Assembly: GCA_949751835.1 (NCBI GenBank)
Contig: CATKHK010000023.1
Span: forward strand, 372,001 to 436,000
DNA length: 64,000 nt
DNA from: Blepharisma japonicum
Taxonomy: Eukaryota > Ciliophora > Heterotrichea > Heterotrichida > Blepharismidae
Direction of reading: 5' to 3'
In this document: positions 9,842-21,100 of the stretch, in pieces
Layout of the letters: every line of letters begins with the position of its first letter
Position numbering within the stretch: the first letter of the stretch is position 1
The notes under the pieces: generated by a model
The model's database searches: none
Told to the model about the DNA's origin: nothing
What the model saw: the letters and a program-made list of their open reading frames with translations, nothing else
Translations under genes and position numbers: made by a program

Positions 9842-10906
9842 TTAAAGCCTATTTACCGCTGAAGGATAAGAAGCATGCATTTGGATACCACAAACACCTG
9901 GGCCTGCCTTAACAGCGATTCTTATATATCCTTGCTCACCCCAGCTTGGCCCCCATGAGTTTTTAACAATCCAATAATTAGGAGTGCTAGTAAGATTATA
10001 CCCTACAATCAGCACAGAATGATCTAAATTGGTCCCGCAGTTTGAAGTAATAACTCCTCCTTTATAATACTTCCAAATCGCTTCATCAGCTTGTACATTC
10101 GCTGAAACTGGCTGCTGAGCCACTGCAGTTTCTACTGCAACCGTATCATTTGGATAAATATCAGTAAAATTGGCTATTTCAGCTACACTCTCTGAGACTA
10201 AACTGATTTTGCATAAACCGTTTTGCGCCATAAATGGATATTTAGTTTCTGAAGTAATTCCGTTCTTTATCATATACTTATAAGCGCCATCAGTTGTGCC
10301 ACCTTCACATCCTCTATTTCCAAAATTCCTTGAGCAGTCAATGATTTCTTGTTCAGAAAGCTGGACTAGAGTCCCATTAAAAATTTTCCAAGCACCTTCC
10401 ACAGCTCCTGTTGTTGCAAAGGCATAGGCACAGCTGCATCTTCCTTGGTTTTGGACTACAGTTACAGCGCCTTGTTGTCTCCAATCTACAGAAGTTGGGA
10501 GTTTTAAGCTTTCAGAGCTGGAATATTCTGGGTGATCTGAAAATTGCATAGGGCTAAGGTAATATTTTCTGAATTCTTCCATAGTTAAATCAGCAAATTC
10601 ATTGACCCCAAGCACCCAATCACGGTTTAAGGAGTTTTGGACTCTTATAAAGGCAAGGTTGTCTTGGAAGATTTGGAAGCGGATTTCGTATTCTTCTGGG
10701 GTGTATTCCTTGTTGTATTTTTGGATGAATTCTTGGAATTCACTTTCTTCTGATTGGTATTGGTCTAGAAGTGATGGGGAAATCCTAGAGGATTGTAAAT
10801 AAGCAAATGCTCCAATTAATCCAATGACTCCAATAGCTGCAATTATTGCAAGATTTCGCTTAAAAGTCGGATTTTCACGCTTTGAGGAAGAGAGGAAGCC
10901 TTCCAT
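9842..10906 (-). CDS. Papain-family (C1A) cysteine protease homologue lacking the catalytic Cys
   Basis: From the ATG at 10904-10906 the protein has 354 residues: a short cytosolic tail, a type II signal anchor (about residues 17-36, LAIIAAIGVIGLIGAFAYL), an I29 propeptide (RFQIFQDNLAFI, GVNEFADLT) and a mature C1A domain beginning LPTSVDWRQQGAVT. The active-site block reads QNQGRCSCAYAF where papains have QGxCGSCWAF: the position of Cys25 is Ala160 (codon 10427-10429), with Cys residues at 157 and 159. The other catalytic positions look normal: DHSVLIVGY (His) and KNSWGPSWGEQGY (Asn). So it is either a pseudoprotease or uses a shifted Cys159. Length and propeptide are otherwise standard. All Trp codons are TGG. 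Confidence 0.93.
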   Translation of the reverse strand: MEGFLSSSKRENPTFKRNLAIIAAIGVIGLIGAFAYLQSSRISPSLLDQYQSEESEFQEFIQKYNKEYTPEEYEIRFQIFQDNLAFIRVQNSLNRDWVLGVNEFADLTMEEFRKYYLSPMQFSDHPEYSSSESLKLPTSVDWRQQGAVTVVQNQGRCSCAYAFATTGAVEGAWKIFNGTLVQLSEQEIIDCSRNFGNRGCEGGTTDGAYKYMIKNGITSETKYPFMAQNGLCKISLVSESVAEIANFTDIYPNDTVAVETAVAQQPVSANVQADEAIWKYYKGGVITSNCGTNLDHSVLIVGYNLTSTPNYWIVKNSWGPSWGEQGYIRIAVKAGPGVCGIQMHASYPSAVNRL

Positions 10907-11232
10907 TTTATATTTATGTTCTCCAGCGAGAAAAGCTTGTGGAATAAGAATTTTTAATATATTGCGATTGCAATACAATTGGCAAATAATAAACTAGATA
11001 AAAACTGCAGACTGTGGGTGAACTTAATTTTCAACTGAAATTGGGCGAGTTATTTAAATAAATATGGATAGATTGGCCTTATTTTACTATAAAAATAGCT
11101 ATTTTTATAGCAAACTTATAAGCATTTAGCCAAAATTGTCATTCTTTTAATTTTACCTTTAGAAGGTATATATGATTATTTAATCTTAATAAAAATTTTA
11201 ATATTTCTTGCTATATATGAATATTAAAAATA
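10907..11232. other. Intergenic spacer, 326 bp
   Basis: Upstream region of the papain-like gene and 3' flank of the RING-DUSP gene. AT-rich; contains an imperfect TATAAAAATAGCTATTTTTATAG inverted repeat near 11085-11110 (14 bp visible symmetry), otherwise nothing recognised. Confidence 0.5.
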
Positions 11233-12693
11233 TTAAACAGATGAAGACGGTGCAGTGTTCTCATAGATATTCAATTTTTTCCTCACAATTTCAGGGCCTC
11301 CTCCATATATTTTTACATATAACTTCCACACACTTTCATTAACTCCTCTATAATGAGCGACTGGTTTTAATTTCGCTTTAATATCAACCGGATTTTCAGG
11401 ATTTACAAATAATTTATTATTTGTAATAGGACCAGGTGGGAGGACTCCAAGTTTGTCATTTAGAGAAACATATCTGGAGCTTCTTGTTGGCTTATTAAAT
11501 ATAAAGTTTTTCCAATCTGCGATTCAGTCAGCGTTTATTATATATCAAATTCCTTGATCTTCTGATTGGATATCAAGGCCGCTTATTATATCTAGCTCAA
11601 CTTCTCTTCGCTTCTGAATTTCAATGATTTCTTGTTGAGTTGCATTGCTTGGATTATTAATAATGTTAGGATAGGTTTCTATTGGACGGAAAAATTCACA
11701 TTTTGTGCAGAGAATTTCGCCATCTGGCATTTTTCCTGAGCATTTTGGACAATTTCAGGCAAATTTTTGTTCTTGTTTAAACTTGAAAGAAAATGAGTTT
11801 TTAATGATTTCCTCAAAGGTTTGGAGAGAAGCAGGGTTGAAATTGATGCTAATGTTTACAAAGTTAGAAGAAAGCTCAGTTAACGGAGATTCTGAATCTT
11901 CTACAAGTTTTAATACTTCTTTATGAGACTTAACCAATTCTCCATCATTTTTCTCCATAAGAGTACTTAGGTTTTCTATTAGTTTCTCAATGTTTTCAGA
12001 GCTATTGTTCACGAAATCTGTAGTGTCTTTATTTTCTTGGTCATTTCTAGATATGAAATTTTGTAATTTAATTTTTGATGAAATTGCAATTTGATTTAAA
12101 TTAATTTTCAATGCTTGAAAATGCTCTTCAAATTGTTGTATTAGTCCTTGTGATTTGTTAGTGAAATTTTCAAATTTTTGTCCAAAATATTTTTCTTTCT
12201 TTTTCTGCAGCACTTCTTTTGCTTTTTTCAAATCTTCCCTCGCCTTTTCAACAACTTGTGGGAAAGGATGAACTAACAGCTTATAGCTGGAAATTTCTTC
12301 AATACATTTATTGCAAAGCAAGCTAAATGGTTTAGCTGTATATGAGTGGATCAATAGTCCATGCTCTTGGCATTTCATTCCATATCGGAATTCTCTATTA
12401 GATCCCAATTTTTTGGTTCTTCGGACTATGGGTGCATGATTAGAATTGAGGAGGCTTAGAAGAGTAAAATTCTGAGGGAGGGACTCAATACATCGGAGAT
12501 TAAATTCTAAGTCGCCCTCATTTGGGTTCTTAGATATAGTAAAAATATGAGGATTCGTGCAACTTGGACATGAAATCTGAGAATTACGGCATAATTGATG
12601 AATGCAGGTTTGGCATAAACTGTGGCCACACTTAAGAATTTTAGGAATTGTGGCTTCTAAGCTCCAATTGTTGAGACATACAGGGCACTCCAT
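11233..12693 (-). CDS. RING - coiled coil - RanBP2-like zinc finger - DUSP protein (putative E3 ligase)
   Basis: A 486-residue protein with UGA-Trp at 11755, 11545 and 11527 (lowest coordinates). An N-terminal C3HC4 RING (CPVC, CGHSLCQTC, CPSC; residues 3-46) suggests E3 ubiquitin ligase activity. A B-box-like Cys/His patch follows at about 107-132 (KCQEHG...CNKC), then a coiled coil at about 145-300. Next is a W-x-C-x2-C-x10-C-x2-C RanBP2-like finger at about 313-330 and a C-terminal DUSP domain at about 380-480 (INADWIADW, LGVLPPGPITNN, VWKLYVKIYGGGPEIVR). DUSP normally occurs in ubiquitin-specific proteases, so its pairing with a TRIM-like front is unusual. Domain identities are from motif recognition; the function is inferred. 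Confidence 0.9.
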
Positions 12694-12906
12694 TTTCTCG
12701 AAAATAATAGGAAAGTAAAGTAATTTTCTATTCGGTTTAAAACTATACTGCTTTAAAATATTTTTTATTATATAATTTCTCTATAACCAAATAATCCCAC
12801 TTTATCGTTTTAAATTTAAATTATAAAAAAATCAGCATTTTAGAAACTGAATTTATCTTATAATGATTTCCGAAATTTTATCTAACAAAGTAATAAGAGT
12901 TTTTAA

Positions 12907-15540
12907 TTATTCGCAAGGGCATAATCCCATAACCAAATCATCTGATACTTCGCAAGACAACATTTTCGGCTCAACAAAATAGAAGATTCGCTCTTGATCA
13001 AATCCTAAAACATTTCCAGGAGAATACTGCTCAATTTGAAAATCTTTAAATACAGTCCTAGTTCCATTTTTATATAAATAATAAGAGTTATCTTCATATC
13101 ACGGCTCATTTCACATATCAATAGAATTCAGCATCTGTAACCCCCAAAGCTGGCAATTTTTATTAATTTTTTTACAAGTATCAGCACATGAAACTCCATA
13201 CTCAGAAATACTCAATGTCAGCCTATCTCTAAGCCTATCATACATCTGCAGCATCGGCTGATTAAATACTCTTTTATTAAACATATCAGGGACTTTACAA
13301 ATGCAATTTTCAGCATTAATTTCTATTTCTTTCGAAATTTCTACACAAAGCGATAAGGATTCATTTTTCCTTATCACACTTGTCAATTCTATAATATATT
13401 TTTGTAAAGTTACCTCATCTTTATCGAAAAATTTTGTGGGTTTTTCATCATAATCAAATGGAATTCTTTCAATTTTTTCAATAATTCCGATTATTTCGAA
13501 AACTGAGTCAGGGTCTTGCTTTAAATTCATGTCAAATTTATATTGGATTTTTTGTGGAGAAATAGTTAATTCTTTTCCATGCCAAATTTTATAGAAATTT
13601 AATTCCTTGCAAAATTCTCGGGCTGGCTGATGCTCTGTGTGTTTATTTAGATATTTTATGGCGAATCCTGCAAGCATAGACAAATAGTTCTGCTTTTTTA
13701 AGTCTTCTGGGTATATATCAGAATATGTACTACATAAGCAAAATTCTGGGCTTATTCCTAAATCGTCACAATTGGTGCTATCTTGGGTTTTTTCTAATAA
13801 AAGACTGTGTGAAGCTGACGGTAATTTTGATTCCCATTCAATATAATTGCTACTTTCTTTACTTATATCCTCATATTGTGATACAGCAAGATGTTTCATC
13901 GTCAAATATCAGTCCATCCTTGAGGTAATTCTTTCACTATTATGCTTTAATATTTCATCAGCCTTAAGTCTTTCTATTAGCCTTTTATTTGCAAATAAAA
14001 AATGCATAGGTAAAAATAATTCATATCTTTTTTCCTCAACATCAGTTAATTTTGATGATTTTCCGTGGTCACCTAATACAAATAAAGCTAAGTCTTCTCC
14101 ATTATTTTTGTGTAAATTAAACATTTTTTCTAAAAAATCTTTTAAATCAGAGTCTACAGTCCTAATAACAGTTCCTGTATCTTCATGACCAGGGGAAATA
14201 TGAGCATATGCAAATTTATTTGTTTTTTCATAATTTTTTACAAATTGTAATAAATAATCTAGCATATAGTAATGGGCGTTATGATTATCAAAGCATTGCT
14301 GCTTTGTAGATCAGTCTTTGTAATAAAACACTCTTTCAGCAAAAAGCCAAAAATTCGTTAAAATGTGATCAGCAAGGATAAATCGGCTTGTCGCTTTGCA
14401 GAGAAAATCATAAATTGTGTCAAAACCAAAAAACGTTACAAAGCCTTGATTTCTGAAAAAAGTTCATAAGGCGTGACTTTCTTGCAGCTGCCCATAAATT
14501 GTGGAATCTTCATTTCGTTTATAGCTTCATCCTTCGGTGAATTTTTCATGTGTAGTTATATTGTGTCCGTACATAATAGGGACGATATTAGAAACTGTAG
14601 TATTTCCATGGGCATGATTAAATTTGAAATCATAGCCTATAAAATCCTCACTATATTTTCCATTAACTAAATTTTCATTTAAAAATTTTACTGTAAGAGG
14701 AAAATTCCTATAAAAATGTTCACGTGATACAGAGTCCATAACCAGCATAATTGCAGTCATCGGCCGAGTATCACTCAAATTTTTTTGTGTTAAAATTTCT
14801 GTTTTTATTTTATTTGCCCTATTTTTAAATTCATCTTTTGGCTTATTAACAAGAATTGCTTGTGTTTTTGAGCCACATTTCCCAAATGCAAATTCAATAT
14901 CTTCTAGCTTTACAGGCTTAAGATAATCAAACCACAAAAAGAAAATGCTGTGCCTACCTAATTCTTCTTCAAAAGGATAGCTTCCTAATACATATTTTGG
15001 GCTATTTGAACAATTCATAACAAGCTGGCTATATAATTTTTACTTATTTTCATTTATATACATAAAAGGTGTAGATTCTGGGCACGGGCTGAAAGTAATG
15101 CTAGGGTCATAGATCGCGTCAGCTTGGGATTTGGTAAATCCGAATTTCTCAGGCCAACATTTGAGGTTTTTGGATTTTACGTTTATATTTTGTGAAAAAG
15201 GTGGAGTTTTCATTGGGAAATTTTGTGTAGGATCTGGTGAATCATTTTCTATTAAATTAAGAGGGTATGATGATTCAATAGGATTTTTGTTTTTTATTGT
15301 GTTATTATTGTTTTCCAGCATTTCATTAGCTTTTTTTCGTGCTTTTTCTTTTTGTTCTTGTATATAAGTCCAGTTTTTGGTCAAAACATACTTCTGAAAA
15401 CTAAATTCAGCTTTATTATCATCAAAATTTCCATAAGTAAAGATAATAAAGCTCAGAATAAAAATCGCAACTATTGTAAATATAACAGCCATAGCTTTTC
15501 TTTCAATCCAATTTCCTCTTCTCTTTCCCTCTGGGTGCAT
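12907..15540 (-). CDS. DUF229-family type II membrane protein, alkaline-phosphatase/sulfatase fold
   Basis: One intron (15029-15043) and several UGA-Trp codons (for example 14527, 14481, 14310, 13909, 13111) give an 872-residue protein. A basic cytosolic tail precedes a single membrane anchor at about residues 16-37 (MAVIFTIVAIFILSFIIFTYG), then a lumenal stalk. The catalytic-fold domain shows TAIMLVMDSVSREHF (metal-binding Asp, about 256-272), NTTVSNIVPIMYG (nucleophile region), a FVLGDHGKSS metal motif at about 480-490 and a C-terminal Cys-rich part that probably forms disulfides. DUF229 is a broadly distributed but poorly characterised family of sulfatase-like proteins; the substrate is unknown. 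It lies divergently only through the 88-bp spacer to the DNAI3 stop at 15629. Confidence 0.88.
15029..15043 (-). other. 15-nt intron (phase 2)
   Basis: GTAAAAATTATATAG on the minus strand. Splicing gives ...INENNQLVMNC..., joining the membrane-anchor exon to the DUF229 domain. Retention brings in an in-frame TAA. The A is at position 10. Confidence 0.88.
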
Positions 15541-15628
15541 TTATTATAAACTCAAAATGGCATTTATTCTTGAAAATTTCGATACAAAAAATTCTTATAA
15601 TAATTTTCTTATATTTTTATATCTAATT

Positions 15629-17647
15629 TTAACTACTCTGAGCTTGATTATGCTGCTGTTGTCTTCTCAATATTTCCTGCTGTCTAAACTCTTCACTTCT
15701 CACCTCAAACCTTTCTGCAAAATAGCTGACCCTTTCTTCTTCTTTACACCAAAACTCATAAATTGTTTTCTTTTCTCTTTCCATATCTTTTGAAGCATGT
15801 CTATGTATTTCTATAATGTGGACATTTCCTTTAATATCCCCAGTTGCCAAAATCTGGTTATGAGTTTTCTTTAAATTCAAAAACGTCATAGTCGAAATTC
15901 TTTGCCCTGAAATATTATGATATAAGGACTCCTTATGAGATTGGTCTAAAAAGTCCCAGACATCAATTCTACCGTCAGCTCTGCCTATAAAGAGCATGGC
16001 TGGGCGCATAGGTGACCATGCTCCGCAGGTTAAATAAGTAGCATGGTAATAGGATTGGAAAATAGGGATATCACAAGAGTCTTTCCAAATAGTAAAATGA
16101 AAATCATGGACTGTAAGCACAATATCAGGGAAAAATGGAGAAACTTGTAGAGATAATGCAGGTCTATAAGAAACGTCCCCAAAATAGATTTTTTTGACGT
16201 ATTCTGGACGGCCTTCATCAATAGCTCTGGCAAGCCAATCTACCCTTAATAAATCTCCAGAGTCACTTGTAGCCCAAAACTGGGTGTCTTTTTGGCTTGG
16301 GGAAATCCAAATCCCTGAGCCTCCTATGTCATTTCTATTATCTGGACGAGTTAGCTGAACTTTTAATAGTGGCTGCCATTGGTAATCAGCATTTTTTAGA
16401 GGGTTTTTGTCTAATGGAAAATTGGTTTCCCAGAATAAAATTAGTCCGTCTTCTGAAAGAGATGCAATTTGGGTGACATCTTGAGGGTCTGGAAGGAGGA
16501 GAAAATGATTTTTTCTTTCGATTTTTACTTGAGTTGGAAGCCAGCATAAGCTTCTGACTGGGCCTTTGTGGGAATCAAAAATGCCTGAAGAAGTTAATAG
16601 GTTTAGTTCAGGGGCTTCATGCTGCTTGGGGAGCATATCTCTTCTACTTTTATCATTTACTAGCTTAGTATCCCATATAACTACAGTCCCTGATATAGTC
16701 CCACCTACAATAATATTTGTCTTATTAGGATTAAACCTAAAACAAGTAATTTCTAAAGGTGCTTTTAGTATCATAATGATACTATTAAACTCTGCAAAAC
16801 TTCATATCATAATAGTCCCAATAATATTACTGCCTGACTTCTCCACCCTTTCAGAAAAATCGAAATTTTCTACAGAACAAGCTGCAATCACGTTGTCTTT
16901 TCCAGGCTCCCACTGTATATCAGTGATGGTTTTTTCTCTTGTGAAATCTAAGTTATAAAAAGTTCTAGTCTCAGTCATTAAATTGGCTAAGTTTCCGCCA
17001 GACCCGCCTGACTCTCCTTCTTTGTCTCCTAAAATTTCGAATTCATCATGGAAAACATCAATGGTTTCATTAGACTGTAAAGCTTCTTCAATTTTTACTT
17101 CGACATTTCTAATAAAATGCTCAAGTTTTGGAGTTTCAGTGACATCTTCTATTTTGTCTATCAAGCTCATGTGTTCGTCATAGAAGTCATCTTTACTGTA
17201 ATTTGACGTCTTCTGTGAAGAAATGAAGTAGTTGCTTTGGAAACCTCTTCCTTTTGGCTGAGGGAGTAATTTGATGCCACAGCCTGCTTGTAGACCGATA
17301 TCTAGTGTTAATTTGTAATTTTCTTTTTTGAAGTTTGGATCGCGCATATGCATTATCTCCAGCGGCTGGGCTGATTCTGTGGTCGAAAATTTGGTCATGA
17401 TTTGGCCGTAGTACCTTCTTTTCTTTGCTATTTTTAAGCTAAGCAAAGGCCGCGTTGCGGGAACTGTAAGACTTTTTACCTCGTCTTCGGTTTCTTGGAT
17501 GGTTTTGCTTTCATATGGTTTTGGCTCTATGTCTTTAATTTCAAACTGCTTTGAGTTGTCTTCTTCCTCTTCTTCTGCACTAGAACTTTCTTCGACTTCT
17601 TGATCAGTCACTTCTTCAGACTTTTCTGATTCAACTTCAGGGTCCAT
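15629..17647 (-). CDS. DNAI3: Axonemal inner-arm dynein I1/f intermediate chain (DNAI3/WDR63, IC140)
   Basis: A 672-residue WD-repeat protein with one UGA-Trp at 16802-16804. The N-terminal 80 residues are acidic and disordered (EESSSAEEEEEDN). WD repeats occupy about 240-600, with GTVVIWDTK, SHKGPVRSLCW, DGLILFWE and GRADGRIDVWDFLDQSHKE. The segment LQVSPFFPDIVLTV...FTIWKD and the C-terminal charged helix after IIEIHRHASKD match WDR63/IC140, the intermediate chain of the two-headed inner-arm dynein. Animal WDR63 is about 890 residues; this one is shorter at the N-terminus. It marks a gene for ciliary motility. The start is the ATG at 17645-17647. Confidence 0.9.
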
Positions 17648-18284
17648 TTTAGCAATAATTATCTATTAATTGTATAAATTGATATTTTTGTATCATGAGT
17701 TATAATAAAAATATAATTTTAATTGTTAAATGCATTGAAAAAATAAGAATATGTCAATAAAACGAATAAGAAAATTTATAAGAGAGATTAAATTGAGCAT
17801 AAATAGGAAATGAGATTTTGAGAAGGTTTTGGGTTAATAAATGAAATTTTGGAAAGAAAAAAAGAGAGTTTAAATATTATTGAAAAATTGTCGTTTACCA
17901 AACATTTTAATGGGAAATATTTAGGTAAGCGTCAAAAATATGGCTTAAGTAAGCCATACCTTCTTCATTTCTTTGAGAACCGTTTTAGCTAAACAATTAG
18001 CAATCTTAGGTGTATAAAATTACACAGATTTAATTATTATCACTTATTTTTGCTTTATTGCTACTAATTTCTAAATAGTTACTTAATGAAGCCTTACTTT
18101 GTCCGTTTTCTATAATGTCGAAAATTCTAAAAATCGACCCACAAGCCTACCAATGGCTTTGAAAATGAAAGATCTACCTTTTACCTTTTATTTTGCTTAT
18201 TTTTTAAGCTTTCCCATGCAATAACTCCCATCATCAAAAATCCACCCTATTACGTTTGCATATCTAAAAGCTGGTATATAAGAA
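17648..18284. other. Intergenic spacer, 637 bp, with one short open frame
   Basis: Divergent region between DNAI3 and the mitochondrial carrier. Apart from the 60-codon frame listed at 17810-17992 it is AT-rich with many stops and no recognised RNA or repeat. Confidence 0.5.
17810..17992 (+). CDS. Possible short protein (doubtful)
   Basis: ATG 17810 to TAA 17990-17992 gives 60 residues, with one TGA read as Trp. The sequence (KLSFTKHFNGKYLGKRQKYG...KPYLLHFFENRF) is richer in mixed codons than the surrounding spacer and looks protein-like, but there is no family match and the length is within chance range. It could be a small gene or a gene remnant. Confidence 0.25.
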
Positions 18285-19274
18285 ATGGCTGCGATTTCTC
18301 CAAAACCATCTCAGGAAGCTCCTCTAGATACCCCAAAGCACATTCATACAGTGCCTATTCCAATACCTATAACTTCAGACGATGAAAAATTCTGGCATCT
18401 TGTTACAGGAGTAATTTTTATTTAGGGCATCTCAGGTGCAGTCTCCCGAACAGCGACATCTCCATTAGAAAGATTAAAAATTCTTCGACAATGCTCTACT
18501 CCAGAGTACGAAGGGCTTAATTTCTTCCGAGCTATGATAAAATTTCATAAACTCGAAGGCTTTAGAGGCTATTTTAAAGGAAATGGGTCAAATGTATTAA
18601 AAATAGTCCCATTTTCAGCCTTGGAATTCTATACATTCGAAATAGCAAAAACTCACATCGTCCCTCACGACAAGCCACGTCACAAAGGCTGGCTTCTATT
18701 CAGTGGCTCTCTTGCAGGAATAGTTGCACAGATTGCCACTTATCCTTTAGATCTTGTAAGAACAATTTTATCAATAAAAACTGATGAAGGCCATAAAATT
18801 TTCCCTGAACTTAAAAAAGTGTACCAAAATAAAGGGTTTACAGGCTTATATACAGGTTTGAATATGTCATTATTGGTAAATTTTATATAGGGAATCGCTC
18901 CTTTTATTGGTTTCAAAATGGCAACATTTGATATACTTAAATCCAGATATTTACCAGATCCTAAAAGCAGCAATTTTATGATAATGAATTTAGTATTAGG
19001 AGGCATGGCTGGAGGTATTGCGATGGTTTTGACGTATCCAACTGATTTAATTAGAAGAAAAATCCAATTATGTGTAATTTTCATATAGGCATTTTTCCCT
19101 TCTAAAGATATTCCGTATAGAACTATTGTGCAATGCTGCAGGCATATATGGAACACTGAAGGGTATTATGGCTTTTATAGGGGAATGGTTCCTAGCTTTG
19201 TAAAAGTTATTCCATCCATGGCAATTGTTTTTGCTACGAATGAGCAGCTTAAGCATTGGATGCACGTTAAGTAG
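18285..19274 (+). CDS. Mitochondrial carrier protein (SLC25 family)
   Basis: Four exons separated by three 15-nt phase-0 introns give 314 residues. After a Pro-rich N-terminus come three repeats of about 90 residues, each with the carrier signature P-x-[DE]-x2-[RK]: SPLERLKI, YPLDLVRT and YPTDLIRRK. Each repeat also has the GxxRGxxxG-type loop (FRGYFKGNGSNVLK, FTGLYTGLNMS, YYGFYRGMVPSF). This is an inner-membrane metabolite transporter; the pattern is closest to the ATP-Mg/phosphate and CoA/adenine nucleotide carrier group, but no N-terminal EF-hands are present. The substrate is uncertain. It ends in TAG, 34 bp before the next gene on the same strand. Confidence 0.93.
18411..18425 (+). other. 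15-nt intron 1 of the mitochondrial carrier (phase 0)
   Basis: GTAATTTTTATTTAG between GGA and GGC. Removal joins LVTG to GISGAVSRTATSP. The terminal TAG would be an in-frame stop if retained. Confidence 0.93.
18876..18890 (+). other. 15-nt intron 2 of the mitochondrial carrier (phase 0)
   Basis: GTAAATTTTATATAG. Removal joins LNMSLL to GIAPFIGFKM, restoring the carrier helix. In-frame TAG if retained. Confidence 0.93.
19074..19088 (+). other. 15-nt intron 3 of the mitochondrial carrier (phase 0)
   Basis: GTAATTTTCATATAG. It falls just after the third signature motif, joining RRKIQLC to AFFPSKDIPYR. In-frame TAG if retained. Confidence 0.93.
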
Positions 19275-19308
19275 TCTATTTAATTAGTACCAAATTATTC
19301 TTATTAAT

Positions 19309-20940
19309 ATGGAGACTATTCTTTGCCATAGGCAGGGTTGTAATAGCAAAGCTGATTTTAGATGCAGCTGCACAAATCCCGAGGTTTATATTTGCTCTAT
19401 TCATTTTGGGGATCATATTTCATCGGCTAGTTCTTCTAGTCATAAATTTACTAAATTGTATGAGCAAGCAAATTATGAAACTAAAGGAAAAGTGATAGAT
19501 CATCTTAAGAATAAAATTTCTGACCTTGAGGCTTATAAAATTGAAATAATCGAGAATTCTTATAAAAAAATAGGAGAAATTCGAAATGAATTAGAAAGAA
19601 AATTAAATTTGATTAATGAGGAAATTGCAAACTTAAATAACTATGCAATAAAAATCATTCAAACTAAAGATATTCCAGTAGAAAATGCTGAGCCAGTAAT
19701 TGAAATCCTAAAATTCCCTACTAAAGATGTAGCTGAAAAAATAGAAGAAGTAGTAGGCAGACTATCAATATCAAATATTGAAGCAATACAAGGCAATGAG
19801 CCATTTTCTCAGAAAAATGATGAATCATCTGAAGCAAGCATAAATCCATTTGCTAATAGAAATGTCCTAGCAGAGAGCGTGCTTGAAAAAGTAAAAATCC
19901 AATTATGGGAAATTTCAAAGCTGAAAAAAGAAGTTGAAGAGAAAAATAAAACATTAGAGGAAAATGGTAAACAAATGCAAGAGCTAATTGAAGAAAATGA
20001 AAAGCTTAAAAACAATATGAAAAATCTTGTTTCTGCTGAAGAATTATCTAAAGTTGAAGCTGAGCTAAAAGAAAACAGGATAAAAGGGCAGTTTACAATA
20101 GAAGCTTTTAATATTGAAGCTTTACAGATAATATCTGTTCTAAAAGACACAAAAAATGTTATCATAACAAAGTTATCAGATATGAAAAACTATATTTTAG
20201 AGTTAGATATAGAAGAAAACTTAGGTAGCCATATCAGCATGTGTCAACTTCCTGACATGAAAATTTTTTTTTATGGCAATTATTGGGAAAAAAAAGGGCT
20301 TTGAAATAAAAAATTATATTCCGGAATTACTTTTACATTAGATTTATCATCAAACCAGCTGGAAATTCTGGAAACAGGATTTGATTGCTATGAATCTAGC
20401 TGTATTTATTATAATAATAAAGTTTATGCTTTTGGAGGCTTTAATGGGCAAAGCTTGGCCATTGCAAGAAAATATAACTTAGAGCAAAATAGATGGCTAG
20501 ATCTCTGTGAAATGCCTGAGCCTTCAAGAAGAGTTTCCACAGCAATGTTCCAAAAATCCATTTTACTATGCGGCTATAACCATTCAACACTATACAGATA
20601 CGAGATTATTAATAAAATCTACATGCCACTTGGATTGAGCTTGAATAAGGATACTAATAAAGTTGTGTTTGTAGGGAAAGAAAGAGCATATGTTATTGAG
20701 TCTGGGTCAAATATCCATGAAAGTGATTTTCGAGATGCAAGAAAATGGCATCCCCTTGCTAGAATCAGATATTCAGATAGCTTTACACTAATTGGCCATC
20801 GTGTGCTATATGGGTCTTCAATGTTCTTTTTCTTATCAGATACTCCTATCCAAAGTTTATTTGAGTTCAACTTAGATAGCAAAGAACTCATAGACCATGG
20901 GCGATTAATATTAGAAAGGCCAAGAAAAGACTCTGAATAA
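19309..20940 (+). CDS. B-box-like zinc finger, coiled coil and kelch-like repeats
   Basis: A 543-residue protein with one UGA-Trp at 20302-20304. Residues 6-46 carry a B-box-like Cys/His pattern (C-x4-C, CSC, C-x2-H-x3-H, then a later H). A coiled coil covers about 60-110 and 190-260. The C-terminal 210 residues show kelch-like strands, e.g. YYNNKVYAFGGFNG followed by ARKYNLEQNRW, so a small beta-propeller is likely. There is no RING. The order B-box/coiled coil/propeller suggests an adaptor protein. The gene at 24228-25190 has the same front half, so the two appear to be paralogues of a ciliate family. Confidence 0.87.
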
Positions 20941-21100
20941 TCATTTATTTTAATAATTCATAATATATAACTACTCACTGTTATCTAATGCACCTAAATT
21001 CTTCGAAATTATTTGTCTAGGAGTTAAAACTATTAGATTAATTAAGCAAAACAGCTTGATATATTTTACAAAATTAATCCGGTTGTAATTTAAATTTAAA

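Noticed and set aside
13725-14188. + strand frames over the DUF229 gene
   Set aside because: They are antisense to a continuous 872-residue protein with a recognisable fold.
18285-19274. Frameshifts in the mitochondrial carrier
   Set aside because: The three stops are each removed by a 15-nt GT...AG intron with conserved A10, restoring the carrier repeats.
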